Assembly (NCBI GenBank): GCA_031472005.1
Contig: PZJY01000011.1
Span: 806,001 to 870,000, forward strand
From: Tetracladium setigerum
Taxonomy: Eukaryota; Ascomycota; Leotiomycetes; Helotiales
Reading direction: 5' to 3'
DNA length: 64,000 bases
The notes under the pieces are model-generated. The model was not told the origin of the DNA. It did no database searches and worked only from the letters and a program-made list of their open reading frames with translations. The position numbers and the translations under genes are program-made. Shown piece after piece: positions 1 through 11,633 of this stretch (the first letter of the stretch is position 1; each line of letters starts with the position of its first letter).

Positions 1-754
1 TCGGTCCAATCACAACATCGCTTTGTGACTCCACAACTCACCGAAGCGAATCTTCAACGTCCGACCATCTCTCGCTCTCTCTCACACCACACCACACACT
101 CTCTTTCCCTCTCCCTCTCTCAAGTATCCTCGATCTCAGCCTCCTCTGCAAGCCAACCCATCAAGTTAGCTGTTTTTCTCTTTCGCCCTCCACCATTCAT
201 ACAAACACATGTCCGAACACATGCGTTATGAATGAGGGATATTGTCGAGCTGTTTTACATGATGCTCTGCATATCACCTAGGTATGCAGGCGTAATCGGT
301 GAAGTTAGCTTCCTCTCTCTTGTGTCTGATCACATATCATCGTTCTCTTCTCCTCTTCTCTCTGTACTGTCAGCCTCAAACAAGCCTTGAAATCGTTGCG
401 TCCAGCTGCGTTTGTTGTTGCTACTTGTTGCTGTTTGTCATTTCTAAGCGTGCTGAAGTGAGGCGAACAAGCTGTTCGTATCCTTGCCCAACTCTTTCCT
501 TTCCAGTTTCTTCAGGCTCTCCGTTTATATTCTAGAGGTAAAAACAAAAGTAAGGCTTCTTGACCTTGACTTTTGTTCAGATCTCTAAGAGACAATCGAA
601 GGAAGCAAGAACAACTCGAGCACAACGCCGTCAACAACTGTCTCCTGACCCTGAGCTTGGATCCTTCTCACCTTTATTGCAAGACTTCTATGCTTAAGTA
701 TTCTAATTCCAACCACCAACTTCATTATCAAAACACATACCTCATCAAAGCACA
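1..754. other. No gene recognised; CT-rich start of window
   Basis: The stretch is pyrimidine-rich (CTCTCT and TTTCCTTTCC runs), as in fungal promoters and 5' leaders. The open frames here are short, low in complexity and resemble no family. It may hold the promoter and 5' UTR of the small gene that starts at 755. Confidence 0.4.
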
Positions 755-1154
755 ATGGAAAGTACATTAAACGCTCTACGAGCAAGGTTTCTGGACCTTG
801 CTAACGAGTTTGATACTAGAGCGAACGAGCTAGGATATCAAGTTGACACTACCATCTCCGACGCCTTCGTTGCAGGCCAGGATATGTTAAATAACCTACA
901 AGAATTGAAAGTGGCTTTCCCGGTATTCTTCTCGTCATCCTCGCATTCGAGGCTGCTCTCTCCAAAAATAAGTAAGATCGGGTGAGAACTTCACCGAATC
1001 TAGAACTCACAACTCACAACAAAATTAGGACAGTCGCGACTAAAGGAAAATTTAAATTTGACTGTAGTTATCATCTAAAAAGATTGAAAGAGCTACCAAG
1101 ACAAGCCGCAAGGCCGGCCCATCATCTAAGAAGATTGAAAAGAGCAACCAATGA
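755..1154 (+). CDS. Possible small lysine-rich protein, two exons
   Basis: An ATG at 755 in good context (CACAATGG) opens a helical 52-residue segment that ends ...NNLQELK at 910. A GTGGCT donor at 911 and a TGTAG acceptor at 1067 would join it in phase to 1068-1154. That second piece carries two related lysine-rich repeats (SSKKIERATK and SSKKIEKSNQ) and stops at 1154. The product would be about 80 residues: an acidic-to-neutral helix followed by a basic tail. I recognise no family. The donor is weak and the intron (about 157 nt) is longer than its neighbours, so the model is tentative. The 3' end lies about 90 bases from the convergent gene ending at 1246. Confidence 0.35.
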
Positions 1155-1245
1155 ACCCAGGCCGCAAAAGGAAGGGTATACCGTCATTAACGCCCGCAAT
1201 GCTCCTTCCCTCCAGATAAAGAACAACAAACCAAACACCACAAAT

Positions 1246-2745
1246 CTACTCCTCATCCTCCTCCAACTCCCCCTCCTCCTCCAACTCCTCCAACTCTCCG
1301 CTCATATCCTCGTACTGGTCTCCCAACTCCTCCCTCAACTTGGCATTCATCTTCTTCGCCTTCTCGAATCTCTGCTCCGTCATCCTCTTCATCGCCGTCA
1401 TGTTCTCGGCCAAAGTTTTATTCTCCTTATAACGCTTGCCCATGAATCCTCTCAACCACGCCAGGTTCTCCTGATACTTCTTCTCGCTGGCATTGATGGT
1501 CGTAACTGCCTCGGCAATATTCTGTCGGACGCCAGTAAGGTATGCCGATCGGTCGGCGGCGCGGAGACGAGCAATGTTGTCGTAGTAGGCGTTGATGTCG
1601 TCGATGGAGGTGTACGGGCACCAGGTTGCATCGACACGGAGCTTATCGGCATCGGTCATGCCTTCGTAGTCGGCAATTGAGTCAGGAATGATGAGACCTT
1701 CGCTGGTGGTGGTGTAGCTCAGGTTGTAGGGGTTGGCGGAGGTGGAGAGGGAGTCCATGACAGAGGTAATGGCTGTGAGACCATCCTCGTCGTCAATGGC
1801 GGTTGGAGATGGAGGGTAGTCATCATCAGCAGAGACGGTGGTTTGGTAGCTACTGCTGTGACTTGGTCCACCGATCCACTGGTTTCTGCCATGTGCCATG
1901 CCAGTCATACCAGCCGGAGCTGGAGACCCTGCAATGCCTGCGGGGAAGGAGGAACCAGTGCAAAGTCGTTGGATGCTTGGCGAGAGCATGGTGGCATAGT
2001 CCTTGGGCATCTCATCGTCCTCGGTGGGGATTGGGTCGGCATCCAAGTTCTCTCCTCTGACCATGGCCTTCTTCAGCTTCCTGTTCCTGTTCTTGTTCTT
2101 GTTGTTTCGCTTCTTCTTCTCCGTGGTTGGATTGGCAGTTGATGATGAAGCGGTCGGCTCGGCGGCATTGAGAGCTCTAACTGTAGCTTCATATGCTTGA
2201 ACGATAGCAGCTTTGGAAGGGTTAGCAGCCATGAGAGCAAGGAGATCATCGGCGCGGCGCTTAATTTCCTCAGTCTGATCGCCAGATCCGAGGGCTTGGA
2301 CTGCATTATGCACATCAGCAACCTTAGCAGTAACTTCGGCTTTGATAGCCTCCTCCTTGGATTGGCCAGAGCAAAAAGCGCCCGACTCTTGAGTGCGATC
2401 CATCTCGAATATTGCGGAGATAGCGTCTGTAATCCCTTTGTACTTGAGTGGAGTTTCGGAGAGAGAGGCGACGATGACGGAAATGAGAGTACGCTTGATC
2501 AAGAAAGCAAATCTCCTGTGTGTGGATTGGAAGTCCTCGGTTCTGGAGCTGAAGTCGACAATGCCTTTTGCAAGATCGAGGGGATCCTCTAGTAGGGGTG
2601 CTTTTTGCTCACAATCTGTCAAGATGGAGTTAAAGATGGATTTGGCGTCGTTGAATTCGGCGTATGTGAGTTGAGGAGCGAAACCTGGAAAGTTGAAGGC
2701 GGTGTTAGCGCGTCTCGGTAAAAGATGGTAAGGGGAGGAGCGCAA
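1246..2745 (-). CDS. Conserved-looking hypothetical protein, 499 aa, acidic C-terminus
   Basis: One uninterrupted reading frame of 499 residues. The N-terminal third is helical and hydrophilic. Residues about 205-228 form a strongly basic patch (KKKRNNKNKNRNRKLKK), a plausible nuclear or nucleolar localisation or RNA-binding segment. A low-complexity Ser/Pro/Asp region follows. Residues about 395-475 look like a charged coiled coil, and the last 25 residues are almost all Glu/Asp/Leu. I recognise no catalytic motif or named domain. A second minus-strand open frame (2705-3079) overlaps the start in another frame and is Ala/Leu/Ser-rich; it could be a 5' exon or chance. Function unknown. Confidence 0.6.
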   Translation of the reverse strand: MRSSPYHLLPRRANTAFNFPGFAPQLTYAEFNDAKSIFNSILTDCEQKAPLLEDPLDLAKGIVDFSSRTEDFQSTHRRFAFLIKRTLISVIVASLSETPLKYKGITDAISAIFEMDRTQESGAFCSGQSKEEAIKAEVTAKVADVHNAVQALGSGDQTEEIKRRADDLLALMAANPSKAAIVQAYEATVRALNAAEPTASSSTANPTTEKKKRNNKNKNRNRKLKKAMVRGENLDADPIPTEDDEMPKDYATMLSPSIQRLCTGSSFPAGIAGSPAPAGMTGMAHGRNQWIGGPSHSSSYQTTVSADDDYPPSPTAIDDEDGLTAITSVMDSLSTSANPYNLSYTTTSEGLIIPDSIADYEGMTDADKLRVDATWCPYTSIDDINAYYDNIARLRAADRSAYLTGVRQNIAEAVTTINASEKKYQENLAWLRGFMGKRYKENKTLAENMTAMKRMTEQRFEKAKKMNAKLREELGDQYEDMSGELEELEEEGELEEDEE

Positions 2746-5563
2746 GGAAACGCGACTGATAACGTGATGCGGCCGCTTGAGCTTTAAGGTGGATAGCCTG
2801 GACTCTGGCTACAACACGTAGGTGAGAACTTTTGAGTGGAACAAGAGATAGCACTGGAGAAAATGTGCTAAGCAATACTGGTCTCGCAGAATGACTTGAT
2901 TTTGATAAAGCACAAGCGAGTAAACTGAGAGGACATAAGCGCAGACGATGAGCCTTCGCACCTGCCAGTGTCTTCTCAAGTGGGGATGCGCTTGGACTTG
3001 AAGCTGCTAGTGGTGAAAGGCAAGTGCTTAAGAGTTTGTGGAATTGCGTACAAACAGGTTCAAGTTCTGGTAGAGGCAAGCCTTCGTAATTGAGTGTGCA
3101 GTGTTGGAGTTTGGAGTTGATTGTGATGAAGCAAAGGTATATTTAAAAGAAACGAAGGGGCGTACAGAGAGAGGCCAGGTCTGCCAGTGGGCAAGGCCTC
3201 CCAAGTGAATGTGTAAGTTATGTTTTTTGTTGGTGCTAAGATATTATTCCATTACTCCGGCTCAGAGATAGGTAATGGATCTAGAGCTACAATCTCTCCA
3301 CTGGAGAGAAGCAATTTTAGCAATTGCAATGCTGACTTTGTCTTGAAGTTGGCGAAACAATATGTTTGAGATACCTCTTTCATGCTTTGTGCGCGTTTCT
3401 GGTACTTCAGTTTGTCTTGGAAGCCTGCTTGTTGGAACGGAAGAACAAACAAACAAACAAATAGATGAAATGACTTGAGCTTTGATGTAAAGAAGCAAAA
3501 GAAGTGCGGGAGAAAACGTGCAGCAGATGAGACCAAAGAATTACATACTACAATCAACAAGGCACCTCCTTATCGAGACTCTCTGTTGTGGTGTGAGATG
3601 GGGGTTGTGCCAGTGCCACTAAGCCAAGCTCGGGAGAGAAATTTCCAGAGGAGCTTTCTAAATCAGGTTGTTAGTAAGTCTGCTTCGAGGACATGTCTGG
3701 GGAAATGGGAGGGATTACTTACAGTTGATTGGCGTTTGAAGACCAGAGTTAGAAAGTAAACAAGCAAACAATATAGCCCATACAAATTATTCCTCTGAGA
3801 GAAAAACTTTCGCTTTCACAAAGATATACCGCAAGATACGTAGATAAATTTACAGTTCAAATAATAGGTATTCTCTTTTGCGTCGTGGTAAATAAACAGA
3901 CGACGTCGTCCGGAACTCCGAAGCGAGCCCAATCGTCGAAGCGAGAGTTTTTGTTGACATTTTGACATTTTTGGCTTGGCGCATTGCATGGTGGGGTTGC
4001 GGGGTTGGTGTTGGTGTTGGGGGATGTTGTAAGGCTACGTATGCGCGACGTTCAAACATTCCCTCTTTATGTTTTTAGAAATGCATGGAATGAATGGTCT
4101 TGATGTGAAAAATTGTGATGTTTATTGGGGGATTAGTGTGTTTTGATTGAGAAGAAAAGGAATGCCATGTCATCACTCAATGAGAATGAGCTCTCGTCTT
4201 TTTGAGCTCTTTTTGTACTTGTAATTGAGTTGATTGTAAAAGTCTAGAATTCCTGGAATTTCTGAAATCGAGCGCCTGTTTTAAAGATATTCTAATTATA
4301 TATTAACATTCAAAAAGTTTCCTATTGTGTCAATCTCAACTTTGCGGCTTCTCGCAAAGACACTTTCAAGTGTTCAATTTGATGTATCTGCCTTTTTGCA
4401 GCCAAGGTCCAAATATGTCCAAATTGTCTGGTCCTCACGGAAAAGAGACACTATAAATTGAAGTTTATCTCACGTAGAGTTTTATGGATTTATGAACTTA
4501 AATCCCTTCCTTTTTTTGGTCGTTTACTTGAGGCAACTGGCACGCATCGGCTGTGGACAGAGGTGAGCTGTCTGGCGCGACGATGGGAACAAACACTTCA
4601 AGGCACACCTTCAATCTCTCAAAAGAAAAGCAAGGGTGTCCAATTTTGCAAATAATCTTTCTCCAAGTTATGCGAAAAGAAATACATGAAATTTGAGGTA
4701 TTCTGATTTCGTCAGGGAATCGTTCAGAGGTCTCCAGGAGGAGTGGAGGGGTATTGAGGGGTACTATCTTTTTGAGAGACACCTAAGCAATTTTCAAACT
4801 AACAAATTATTCGCTGAGCATGTGATAATCTTTTCGTGTTTCTCAGAGTATGTTCGGCGGACGTAAAGATCGATTAAGTCAAGGCGAAAGGCTCCAAGAG
4901 TCAATTGTTGACACAAGTTTCCGAACCGCCAGAAATTCCAAGATGGGCCAAGCTGAAAAGTCGAGACTCGATCAAGTGTAACCCAGATAAGAATGCTGTG
5001 GTGCAGTCCAAAGCATGGCTTCAAAATTATCGTAATCACACAAGCTTAGCTAGGTCACACGAGGATCAGCGTAGCAGCAGCTGCTGGATTAAACAAGCAC
5101 GACGACCGTGGCAGCAATAACTACGAGGACTTTCTTTCAAACACAATATTGACTGAGATACAAAGTAGTTAATAACGAGAAAATAAGTCTAAATAACGGA
5201 TAAAGTAGCAGATGACCTTTTTCAATAGAATACACAAAGTCTTTTAAGTGAGGGTTCGTACCACATGGACTTCTTCTTTCGCACCTCATGAGACACGAAC
5301 CACAGAAGTCACCTTTCCATGCGATAACCATGCAGTTCAACCTCAGGCAAATTTATTTCTGATGATTTTTTATTTCACTCAATTGGGTAATGCTTAGCTG
5401 TAAAGAGCGCTAGCGTCTTTCAGATATATCCCCGACTCCAGTCGTGTCTCAACACATTTCCGACCAAGACACTTTAATCTTTCAACGACAGCTTACAGCT
5501 CCGACCACATCTGCCCTCCGAATCTTGCACAATCAATTCGTCAAAATCCTACAAGCAACTACA
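2746..5563. other. Long intergenic stretch, no convincing gene
   Basis: Several short open frames occur on both strands but none resembles a protein family or shows a clean intron structure. AT-rich patches lie around 4240-4320. The last 150 bases before 5564 are CT/CA-rich and probably form the promoter and leader of the secreted-protein gene. Confidence 0.4.
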
Positions 5564-6379
5564 ATGCTAGACAGCTTCAATTTCTTCACCGCTTTGCTGG
5601 CTATGCTGGCCTTTTCAGCTACCTTTGCTGATGGCAAACCCGTCAACCCCTACAGTTCTGATGGTGGATCGGGAATCGTCCCAGTCGTCTTTGAAACCGA
5701 TGGTTACTCGTACGTATCCTTATAGACTTCCCCGATAATGCTACCACTCTTTCTCAAACTGACTTGGTTACCTCCGCTTAGTCCATTGCCAACCCCAACC
5801 GCCATTCCCACCATGACAGACTTCAGCCTACCATTAAACCTCGCCACAGTCTCTATCCCAACTTCTGTCCCAGCTATGAAGATCGTCAACGACATTTTCG
5901 CTGCGAGAGTTGAAAAACGTGAGGGTACTCCACCAACGACCGCTTCAACTTCAACCAAGTGCACAATCACGTTGATTCGCCCAACTCCATACGCCCATGG
6001 TCCAACAAAGACAATCTACACTTCGACTCGATCTCTGACGAGCTATTGTAAGTTTTCACCGTCAAGTCATATGCAAGGAGTGGCGGAGATGCGATGATAT
6101 TGAGGTGACTGGCTGACAAAAATGCAATGTTGCAGTGCCATGTGGTTCTTGCACAATCAAAATTGACAAGGTATTCACGTGGAAGCGTAAGATCACTTAC
6201 ACGACCACCGTGACGGCCACTCGTCCTTGGGAGGTTATTGTCGATAAGTGGTAAGACTTGCCACAAATTTCAAGCTGCTGTTATCGTAATTGTACTGATA
6301 TTTATTGCACAGTGAGAAAACACCCCGTGTCTTCCCATGGACTCCATCGCAGACTACCAAAGCCAAGAGTAACCCATAA
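5564..6379 (+). CDS. Small secreted protein, four exons, about 197 aa
   Basis: Exons read as 5564-5709, 5782-6047, 6136-6250 and 6313-6379. All three introns have GT-AG ends (GTACGT, GTAAGT, GTAAGA donors), and the joined length is exactly 198 codons including TAA. The first 22 or so residues are a classic signal peptide (hydrophobic FFTALLAMLAFSATFA core). The mature part has a Pro/Thr-rich stretch and a few cysteines, including a C-G-S-C pair in exon 3 and one more cysteine at the exon 3/4 junction. There is no transmembrane segment after the signal and no enzyme motif. I recognise no family. Size, secretion and low complexity would suit a cell-wall-associated or effector-like protein, which is inference. 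Confidence 0.75.
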
Positions 6380-6958
6380 TCAAGATTTCCACATCGAAGT
6401 TTTTTCTCGCTTGGATGAAGCCTGCGCTTTTTGGGGAAGTTGGGTTTCATTCATCATTCTTGCGTTGGATGTTTGCGAGTTCTTCATGGGTGGATAATCT
6501 CGTTTTGGGCTTGCGTAATCGAATGGAGGTATTTTCTTCTGATGATTGGCGCTTTTCATAGAGAGTTGAGCTAGATATCGGGAGTATTGAGGAAAAGCAG
6601 AAATAAAGAGAAGAGCATTGCCATTTCTGAAATCTCAATAACAAAGTGGCTGTGATAAGATGTTTTTGGGCTTCCTGACCAAATTAAGTGTTGGAATTAT
6701 GCGGAATGGAGATGGAGTAGCGGCAAAGCATGAAAGTGGGTAAATGCACTTCGGAGATAAAGTGCACGTACATACTTGTTTGTATGAAATTCTTGTAATT
6801 CTCGACAGCCTTTGGTATCTCCAATGTGCAACTGGTTCGTTTCCCGTAAAATAAAATCCAGTTGCGCCTTCCATGCATTTTCCATGCCTTCCTTTAACTC
6901 CAAGCAAATGCAAACCATCCTAAGCCAACTCAGCCCAATCGATTTCTCTGACAAGTCG

Positions 6959-7567
6959 TTACAGCAAGTCGAAATCATCCAGCTTGTCCCGATACTGCAG
7001 GATGTTCCTCTTGATCTTACTACCATCAACCCATGTGACGAAATCCTCCATCGACCTTGTAACCAGCATTGCAGTATCCGTAACCGTCTCAGTTCCAACT
7101 CTCACATGCCCCTGCTCAATGAGCTTCGTAGCAGCTTGCACCGTCTCAGCCATCCTCAATCTCGTCATAACAACAGGTAATCGCCGCCGACAGAACGCAG
7201 ACACAGTGACGTTCTTCTCGACCGAGGATAGTTTAGAGGTGCTGGCCGTAGATGGGAGAATACCCATGTCATTGAGCTTTTCGAGAAGGAGCGTTTCGTG
7301 CTTGTGACGGAATGCACTGTCTGGCGGGAGGGCGGCGAGTTTGTGGGCCATTTGTCTGAGAGACTGAGGAAATTGTTAGTTCGGAAATTGAAATTAGAAG
7401 GGGAGACGAACACCACAGAGACGGTTGTATTTCTGGTAATCGGCGGGCTTTTGGATATTGTAGCGTCGAATTACTGCTGCTTCTCGGTGGTCATTGTCGC
7501 CAGCGTAGGTGGTGAAATCAACCTTCCTTAAGAGCTTCTGCTCGTGATGCTTGAGTTTGCGGACCAT
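6959..7567 (-). CDS. IMP3: U3 snoRNP protein IMP3 (small-subunit processome)
   Basis: IMP3 binds the U3 snoRNA in the nucleolus with MPP10 and IMP4, and is needed for early pre-rRNA cleavage and 18S rRNA maturation. Exon 1 (7412-7567) encodes MVRKLKHHEQKLLRKVDF, the typical N-terminus, and exon 2 is 6959-7363. The intron has a GTTCGT donor and a CTCAG acceptor and joins in phase. The product is 186 residues, matching the roughly 183-184 of yeast and human Imp3. An S4 RNA-binding domain covers about residues 105-170 (FCRRRLPVV, EQGHVRVG), followed by the signature VTRSMEDFVTWVD and the acidic DDFDLL end. The gene appears intact and runs away from the neighbouring mitoribosomal gene, so the two share a 250-bp upstream region. 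Confidence 0.93.
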
Positions 7568-7814
7568 CGTGATTGTCGGTGATTGTAGAGACTAATTATG
7601 ACCCAGGAAAGGCTTGCTTTTTGGTGTCCTGTCGAGCGCAACAGGTATAGCTGCTATGTTATCTTGTGTTTGGTCGAGTTCACGAATATTTTGGCAAAAA
7701 GTCTCGGCTTCGGTGAAACGTTTTTCCAGGTTCTTCACGCTAAGAAATTGGAGCTCCTGAACATCGACAACACCACGGTTATCAGATCATCAATTCTACA
7801 ATTCAACCGCAGAG

Positions 7815-8711
7815 ATGGCGCCAACAAGATTAAGATGCTTGAATGCAGGTTTAAATGCAGGGCCAAGTCTGCGGGCTGCATTCTCAACCACCAGAGTCGT
7901 ATGCGCAAGTTCGTCAACCTCGACTCGAAAAGTTCAATCAGATGCTAACTCTTAGAAGATGCACCACGCTTAAACTCAGCATCTGACCTCCTTTCCCAAT
8001 TGGATGCTGCTCCAAAATCTAGATCCCCTCCGTCCAGAGCTGGCCCTCCACCAAGAGCTGGTCCTCAATCAAGCACCCATCGCATCTCGAACTTGGTCCC
8101 AAACCGCCGGAGCACACCCAACGAACCTTCCAACACTGGCGGCTCTTATGACCGTCTCCAAAGACTCGTAGAAAAATCGAAGCGACGACAAGATCATTTC
8201 GAGGCCTCCGCTGGATTTAATGCGGAGCCAGGACTGAGCACAGCAGAGAGATTGGAACAGAGGGAATTATCGGAGGCATTGACCAGACAAATCAAGAGAA
8301 GATGGCAGGCAGGAGATGTGTACGCGCCTCATGATCTTAGCTGGCAGGAAATGGACAAATGGTCCAAAAAGTCTAGGAAGACTATTGATGTTTTCGACAA
8401 ACTCAATTTCAATCCATTACAACATTATAAGGTAGATTGATTTCCCAAACAATTGATCCATAGACTTATGCTGACAAACGCGGCAGAATTTCAACATGTT
8501 GTCTGAATATATGACACCTATGGGTCGGATTATGCATAGCAGGGACACCGGTCTCAGGCCGGTCAATCAAAGGAGAATCGCCAAGGCTATCAAAAGGTCG
8601 ATTGGAATGGGAATGATGCCTAGTGTTCACAAGCATCCTGAATTGTTGCAGAAAATGGCTATATCGGCTATGTCGAAGAGCAGCGGTGCTATGGCGTTCG
8701 GTCGATCATGA
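7815..8711 (+). CDS. RSM18: Mitochondrial small-subunit ribosomal protein bS18m (RSM18-like)
   Basis: This is a component of the mitochondrial 37S ribosomal subunit. Exons are 7815-7908, 7956-8431 and 8487-8711, joined length 795 nt, 264 residues. The first intron ends in GCTAACTCTTAG, a textbook branch point and acceptor. The N-terminus is basic and Ser/Ala/Thr-rich (ending RAAFSTTRVV), a good mitochondrial presequence. The C-terminal 85 residues carry the S18 core: NPLQHYK, then NFNMLSEYMTPMGRI, then TGLRPVNQRRIAKAIKRS, the conserved rRNA-binding helix. The long Ser/Pro/Arg-rich extension between is usual for fungal mitoribosomal proteins. The first donor (GTTCGT) was picked because it keeps the frame; a better-looking GTATGC ten bases upstream would break it. 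Confidence 0.88.
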
Positions 8712-9544
8712 GAATGCTCTGGGGCGAGGAGAGGAAAGAGCTGGGCCAGAGGTAATGGCAGTGCCGGAATTATGGTGTAGATTCTCAGCATGAGAAAGAA
8801 TGTGTACAATACTGTATTAAATTGTACAGATAGGCAATATTTTTTGACCCATGCGGCGTCGAGGTTTTGTCCTTCGGACATACCTTTTGTTGCTCTTCGC
8901 AAGCGCGATGTTACACTTTATCTCCTGTGGTTTTTGTTGTTTGTGAATTCTTTTAATGTTGCCTTCCTTTATAGGCAACTCCGGAGAGGCTTGAATCTAT
9001 ACTGGATAGGAAGTACAAAAGTGGTCTTCATACGGAAGAAAAAAAGGGAGCAATTCAGGCTGAAATCTAACACTTGATTTTGTATGGGGTATCATTCCGT
9101 TGAACCTGGGGATGTGCGTCGATTGAGAGGTGTCAACTGTGAACTAATTGATTAACGGCAAATAGTTTATCCTGATGCCCACACCCAATATAAATGTTGT
9201 GTCGTTTTAATCTCCCATTGGTGACCCCTGGCTGGTCGTCTTTGACCCTGCTCATTCATGGAAAGATAAGATTGTTTTCCTCCGTGTCGTCGATTAATTC
9301 AATCCGAAAATAATTTCGCAAGTTTCAAAGAGTCACGTCAAGAACTCGAGTATTAAAGAAAACAAGCTTTAGCCAAATTGTTTTAGATTTTTAATCTATT
9401 CAAGCAACAATGCTATGGCATTTGTACGAGTTTGTGTAGGTGTAAAATAGATTGCCTTTCATATAAATAAGCTCAAGTCTCTTTCTACGTGAAGCACTCT
9501 TTTTCACTCGAATACAGCGATTTGATTCTTCCCATACCGCCAAG
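8712..9544. other. Intergenic, holds the pectate lyase 1 promoter
   Basis: No gene seen. The stretch covers the 3' UTR of the mitoribosomal gene and the upstream region of the pectate lyase gene, with a good TATA box near its end. Confidence 0.5.
9462..9469 (+). promoter_or_regulatory. TATA box of pectate lyase 1
   Basis: TATAAATA lies 83 bases before the ATG at 9545 and is followed by a CT/CA-rich leader, the usual arrangement for a highly inducible fungal secreted-enzyme gene. Confidence 0.6.
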
Positions 9545-11117
9545 ATGAGATTTTCACTTTTGCACGCTGCTATCGCATTTTCATTTCTAGGGACTACAAA
9601 TGCTCAAGCCGGTCCTTACGGTCAATGTGGAGGGTAATTAAAAGTCACATAAATCCCACCAGCAATAGGCACACACTGACATTCTTTCAAGCGGAAGCGT
9701 GGGGGATATTGGCTGCGTCTCTGGATACTGTTGTCAATTCGTTAATGAGTTCTACTCGCAATGTCTAACAACATGTACGGGAAGTGTTGCGACAACTACA
9801 AAAACGAGCAGTTCTATAACCACCAGTAGCAAGACAACCACGAGTAGCAAGACAACTACTAGTATCAAAACAACCACTTCGAGTAAGAGCTCAACTGCTC
9901 TCACGACGCTTGTTGCCACCTCCACAACGACAAGTGCAAGTAGCAGCGGCCCAACGCTTGGTGCGGTTGATGAGTTAGTTGGTTATGGGAGGCTAACAAC
10001 AGGAGGTGGAAGTGGTAGCGGAACAACAGTGAGTCTATCCAGCATCCATACCCTCAATCTACCACAAATCCAAGCAAACTAACCATGCCCAGGTCAACAC
10101 CTGCGCAGAGTTTATTGCCGCCATCGCAAATTCCGGAGTAATCAGAGTGAACGGCATCATCTCTGGCTGCGGTCTCGTACGAATCCCCGGAAACACGAGT
10201 ATTTTAGGCGTAGGATCGAATTCCGGCTTTACTAAAACTACCTTGAAAATTACAACTACTAGCAATGTCATCATCCGTAACCTGAAGTTATATTCGGCGA
10301 TGGAAGGAGGTGATTTGGTTGCTATTGAGAAAGCGACGAATGTCTGGGTTGATCATTGTGAGTTTTTCAATGACGGTATTGTGGGGGATAAAGATCTTTA
10401 TGATGGGTTGCTGGATGTGATTTTGGGAAGTGACTTCATTACGGTTTCGTGGAATAAGTTTCATGACCATGTGAGTTATCCGTTCTGTCCTTTCATCCCC
10501 ACACCAAGCTATCGCGCACTAATCGAGAATCGAAACAACAGTGGAAAGGTTCCTTGATTGGCAGTAGTGACACAACAGGCGCAACCGACACAGGCAAACT
10601 CCACGGTATATATTCCAAAAGCTTAACCCTCCCCGCACATCGAACTAACTAAATCTCCTCCCACAGTTACATACCACCACAACAGCTTCACAAACATCTT
10701 CTCCCGCCTCCCTCCAACCGCTTTGGCAGTATCCACATCTACAACTGCTGTTACAAAGACATCCCCACCTCAGCCGTACATTCACGCATGGGCGGACAAG
10801 TCCTCGTTGAGAACTCCTCCTTCACCGATGTCAACCGCGCCATCGTCACGGATTATCTTGCTACAACCAAGGCGGAAGAGGGTTTTGCGACACAGAGAGG
10901 GAATTTGTTCTTGGGGAATAGTCCGATCAGTGTCTCGCAGGACAGTAACTTTGTGGTTCCATATGTTTATGGGTAAGTTGGTGTTCAGCAGGATGATGAA
11001 CGTTTTTGAGAGATGAGGATTTTTTGCTGACTCTGAGGGTGTTGTAGCTTGGATCCTGTGGAGAGCGTTTGTGAAAGGGTTTTGGCGAAAGCTGGCACCG
11101 GGGTGGTGACCTTTTAG
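9545..11117 (+). pseudogene. Secreted CBM1-pectate lyase (PL1), frame broken by one base
   Basis: This is a pectate/pectin lyase of polysaccharide lyase family 1 that would cleave de-esterified pectin by beta-elimination outside the cell. Exons are 9545-9633, 9692-10028, 10093-10470, 10542-10605, 10667-10972 and 11048-11117. Residues 1-19 are a signal peptide. A fungal cellulose-binding CBM1 follows (YGQCGG...GC-VSGYCC...NEFYSQC), though the first aromatic binding residue seems lost. A Thr/Ser linker of about 55 residues leads to the PL1 beta-helix (VDELVGYGRLTTGG, NVIIRNLKL, NVWVDHCEF, DGLLDVILGSDFITVSWNKF, VTYHHNSF, SRMGGQVLVEN). In exon 5, between SRLPP and NRFGSIHIYN (about 10711-10718), the frame drops one base. 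The exons sum to 1244 nt, one short of 415 codons, so exactly one base is missing. This is a sequencing error or a very recent inactivation, since the rest is undamaged. Confidence 0.85.
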
Positions 11118-11633
11118 GTATTCGTCTCGTGTTAAAGAAGGTGTGGTATTCGTTCAAAGCAAAGATTTGGAAGACGAAGGGTTCGATTATATGGGGAATA
11201 TAGAAGCAGTGAGAGTAGAACAGAAAAATTGGATGAATAGTAAAGTTAGAGATTGAAAGTCAAAAATTATGTCAAATAAAACACTGAGGCTAAATGTTTG
11301 TTGATATCAAGATTTCAGAAGGCGGAAGCGACTTCGCTCTTTTAGTCAACAACTAAGATTCGCAAATCATCTCATCTAAAGATAGGTACAATTCTTACAA
11401 TTCAACTCACGTTACTATGCAGAGAGTCTATGGAAGCCATGACATTCTGGGTATTGATAACTTAACATATATCAAGAGACTAGACTGGCGTGTTACATGA
11501 GTCACTCTTATTCAAGCCTTGGCGAAACTGACTCGACGGAAGGCTTCCTCGATGGATAATTCTTGACAAACTTTCCCCCCTCGTCATTAACATTCCCTTT
11601 CCTCGTCTCTCTCGTCACACGCAAAAATAAAAA
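11118..11633. other. Intergenic between pectate lyase 1 and PRP6
   Basis: No coding frame or repeat recognised. The last 100 bases are a CT-rich leader into the PRP6 start codon. Confidence 0.5.
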
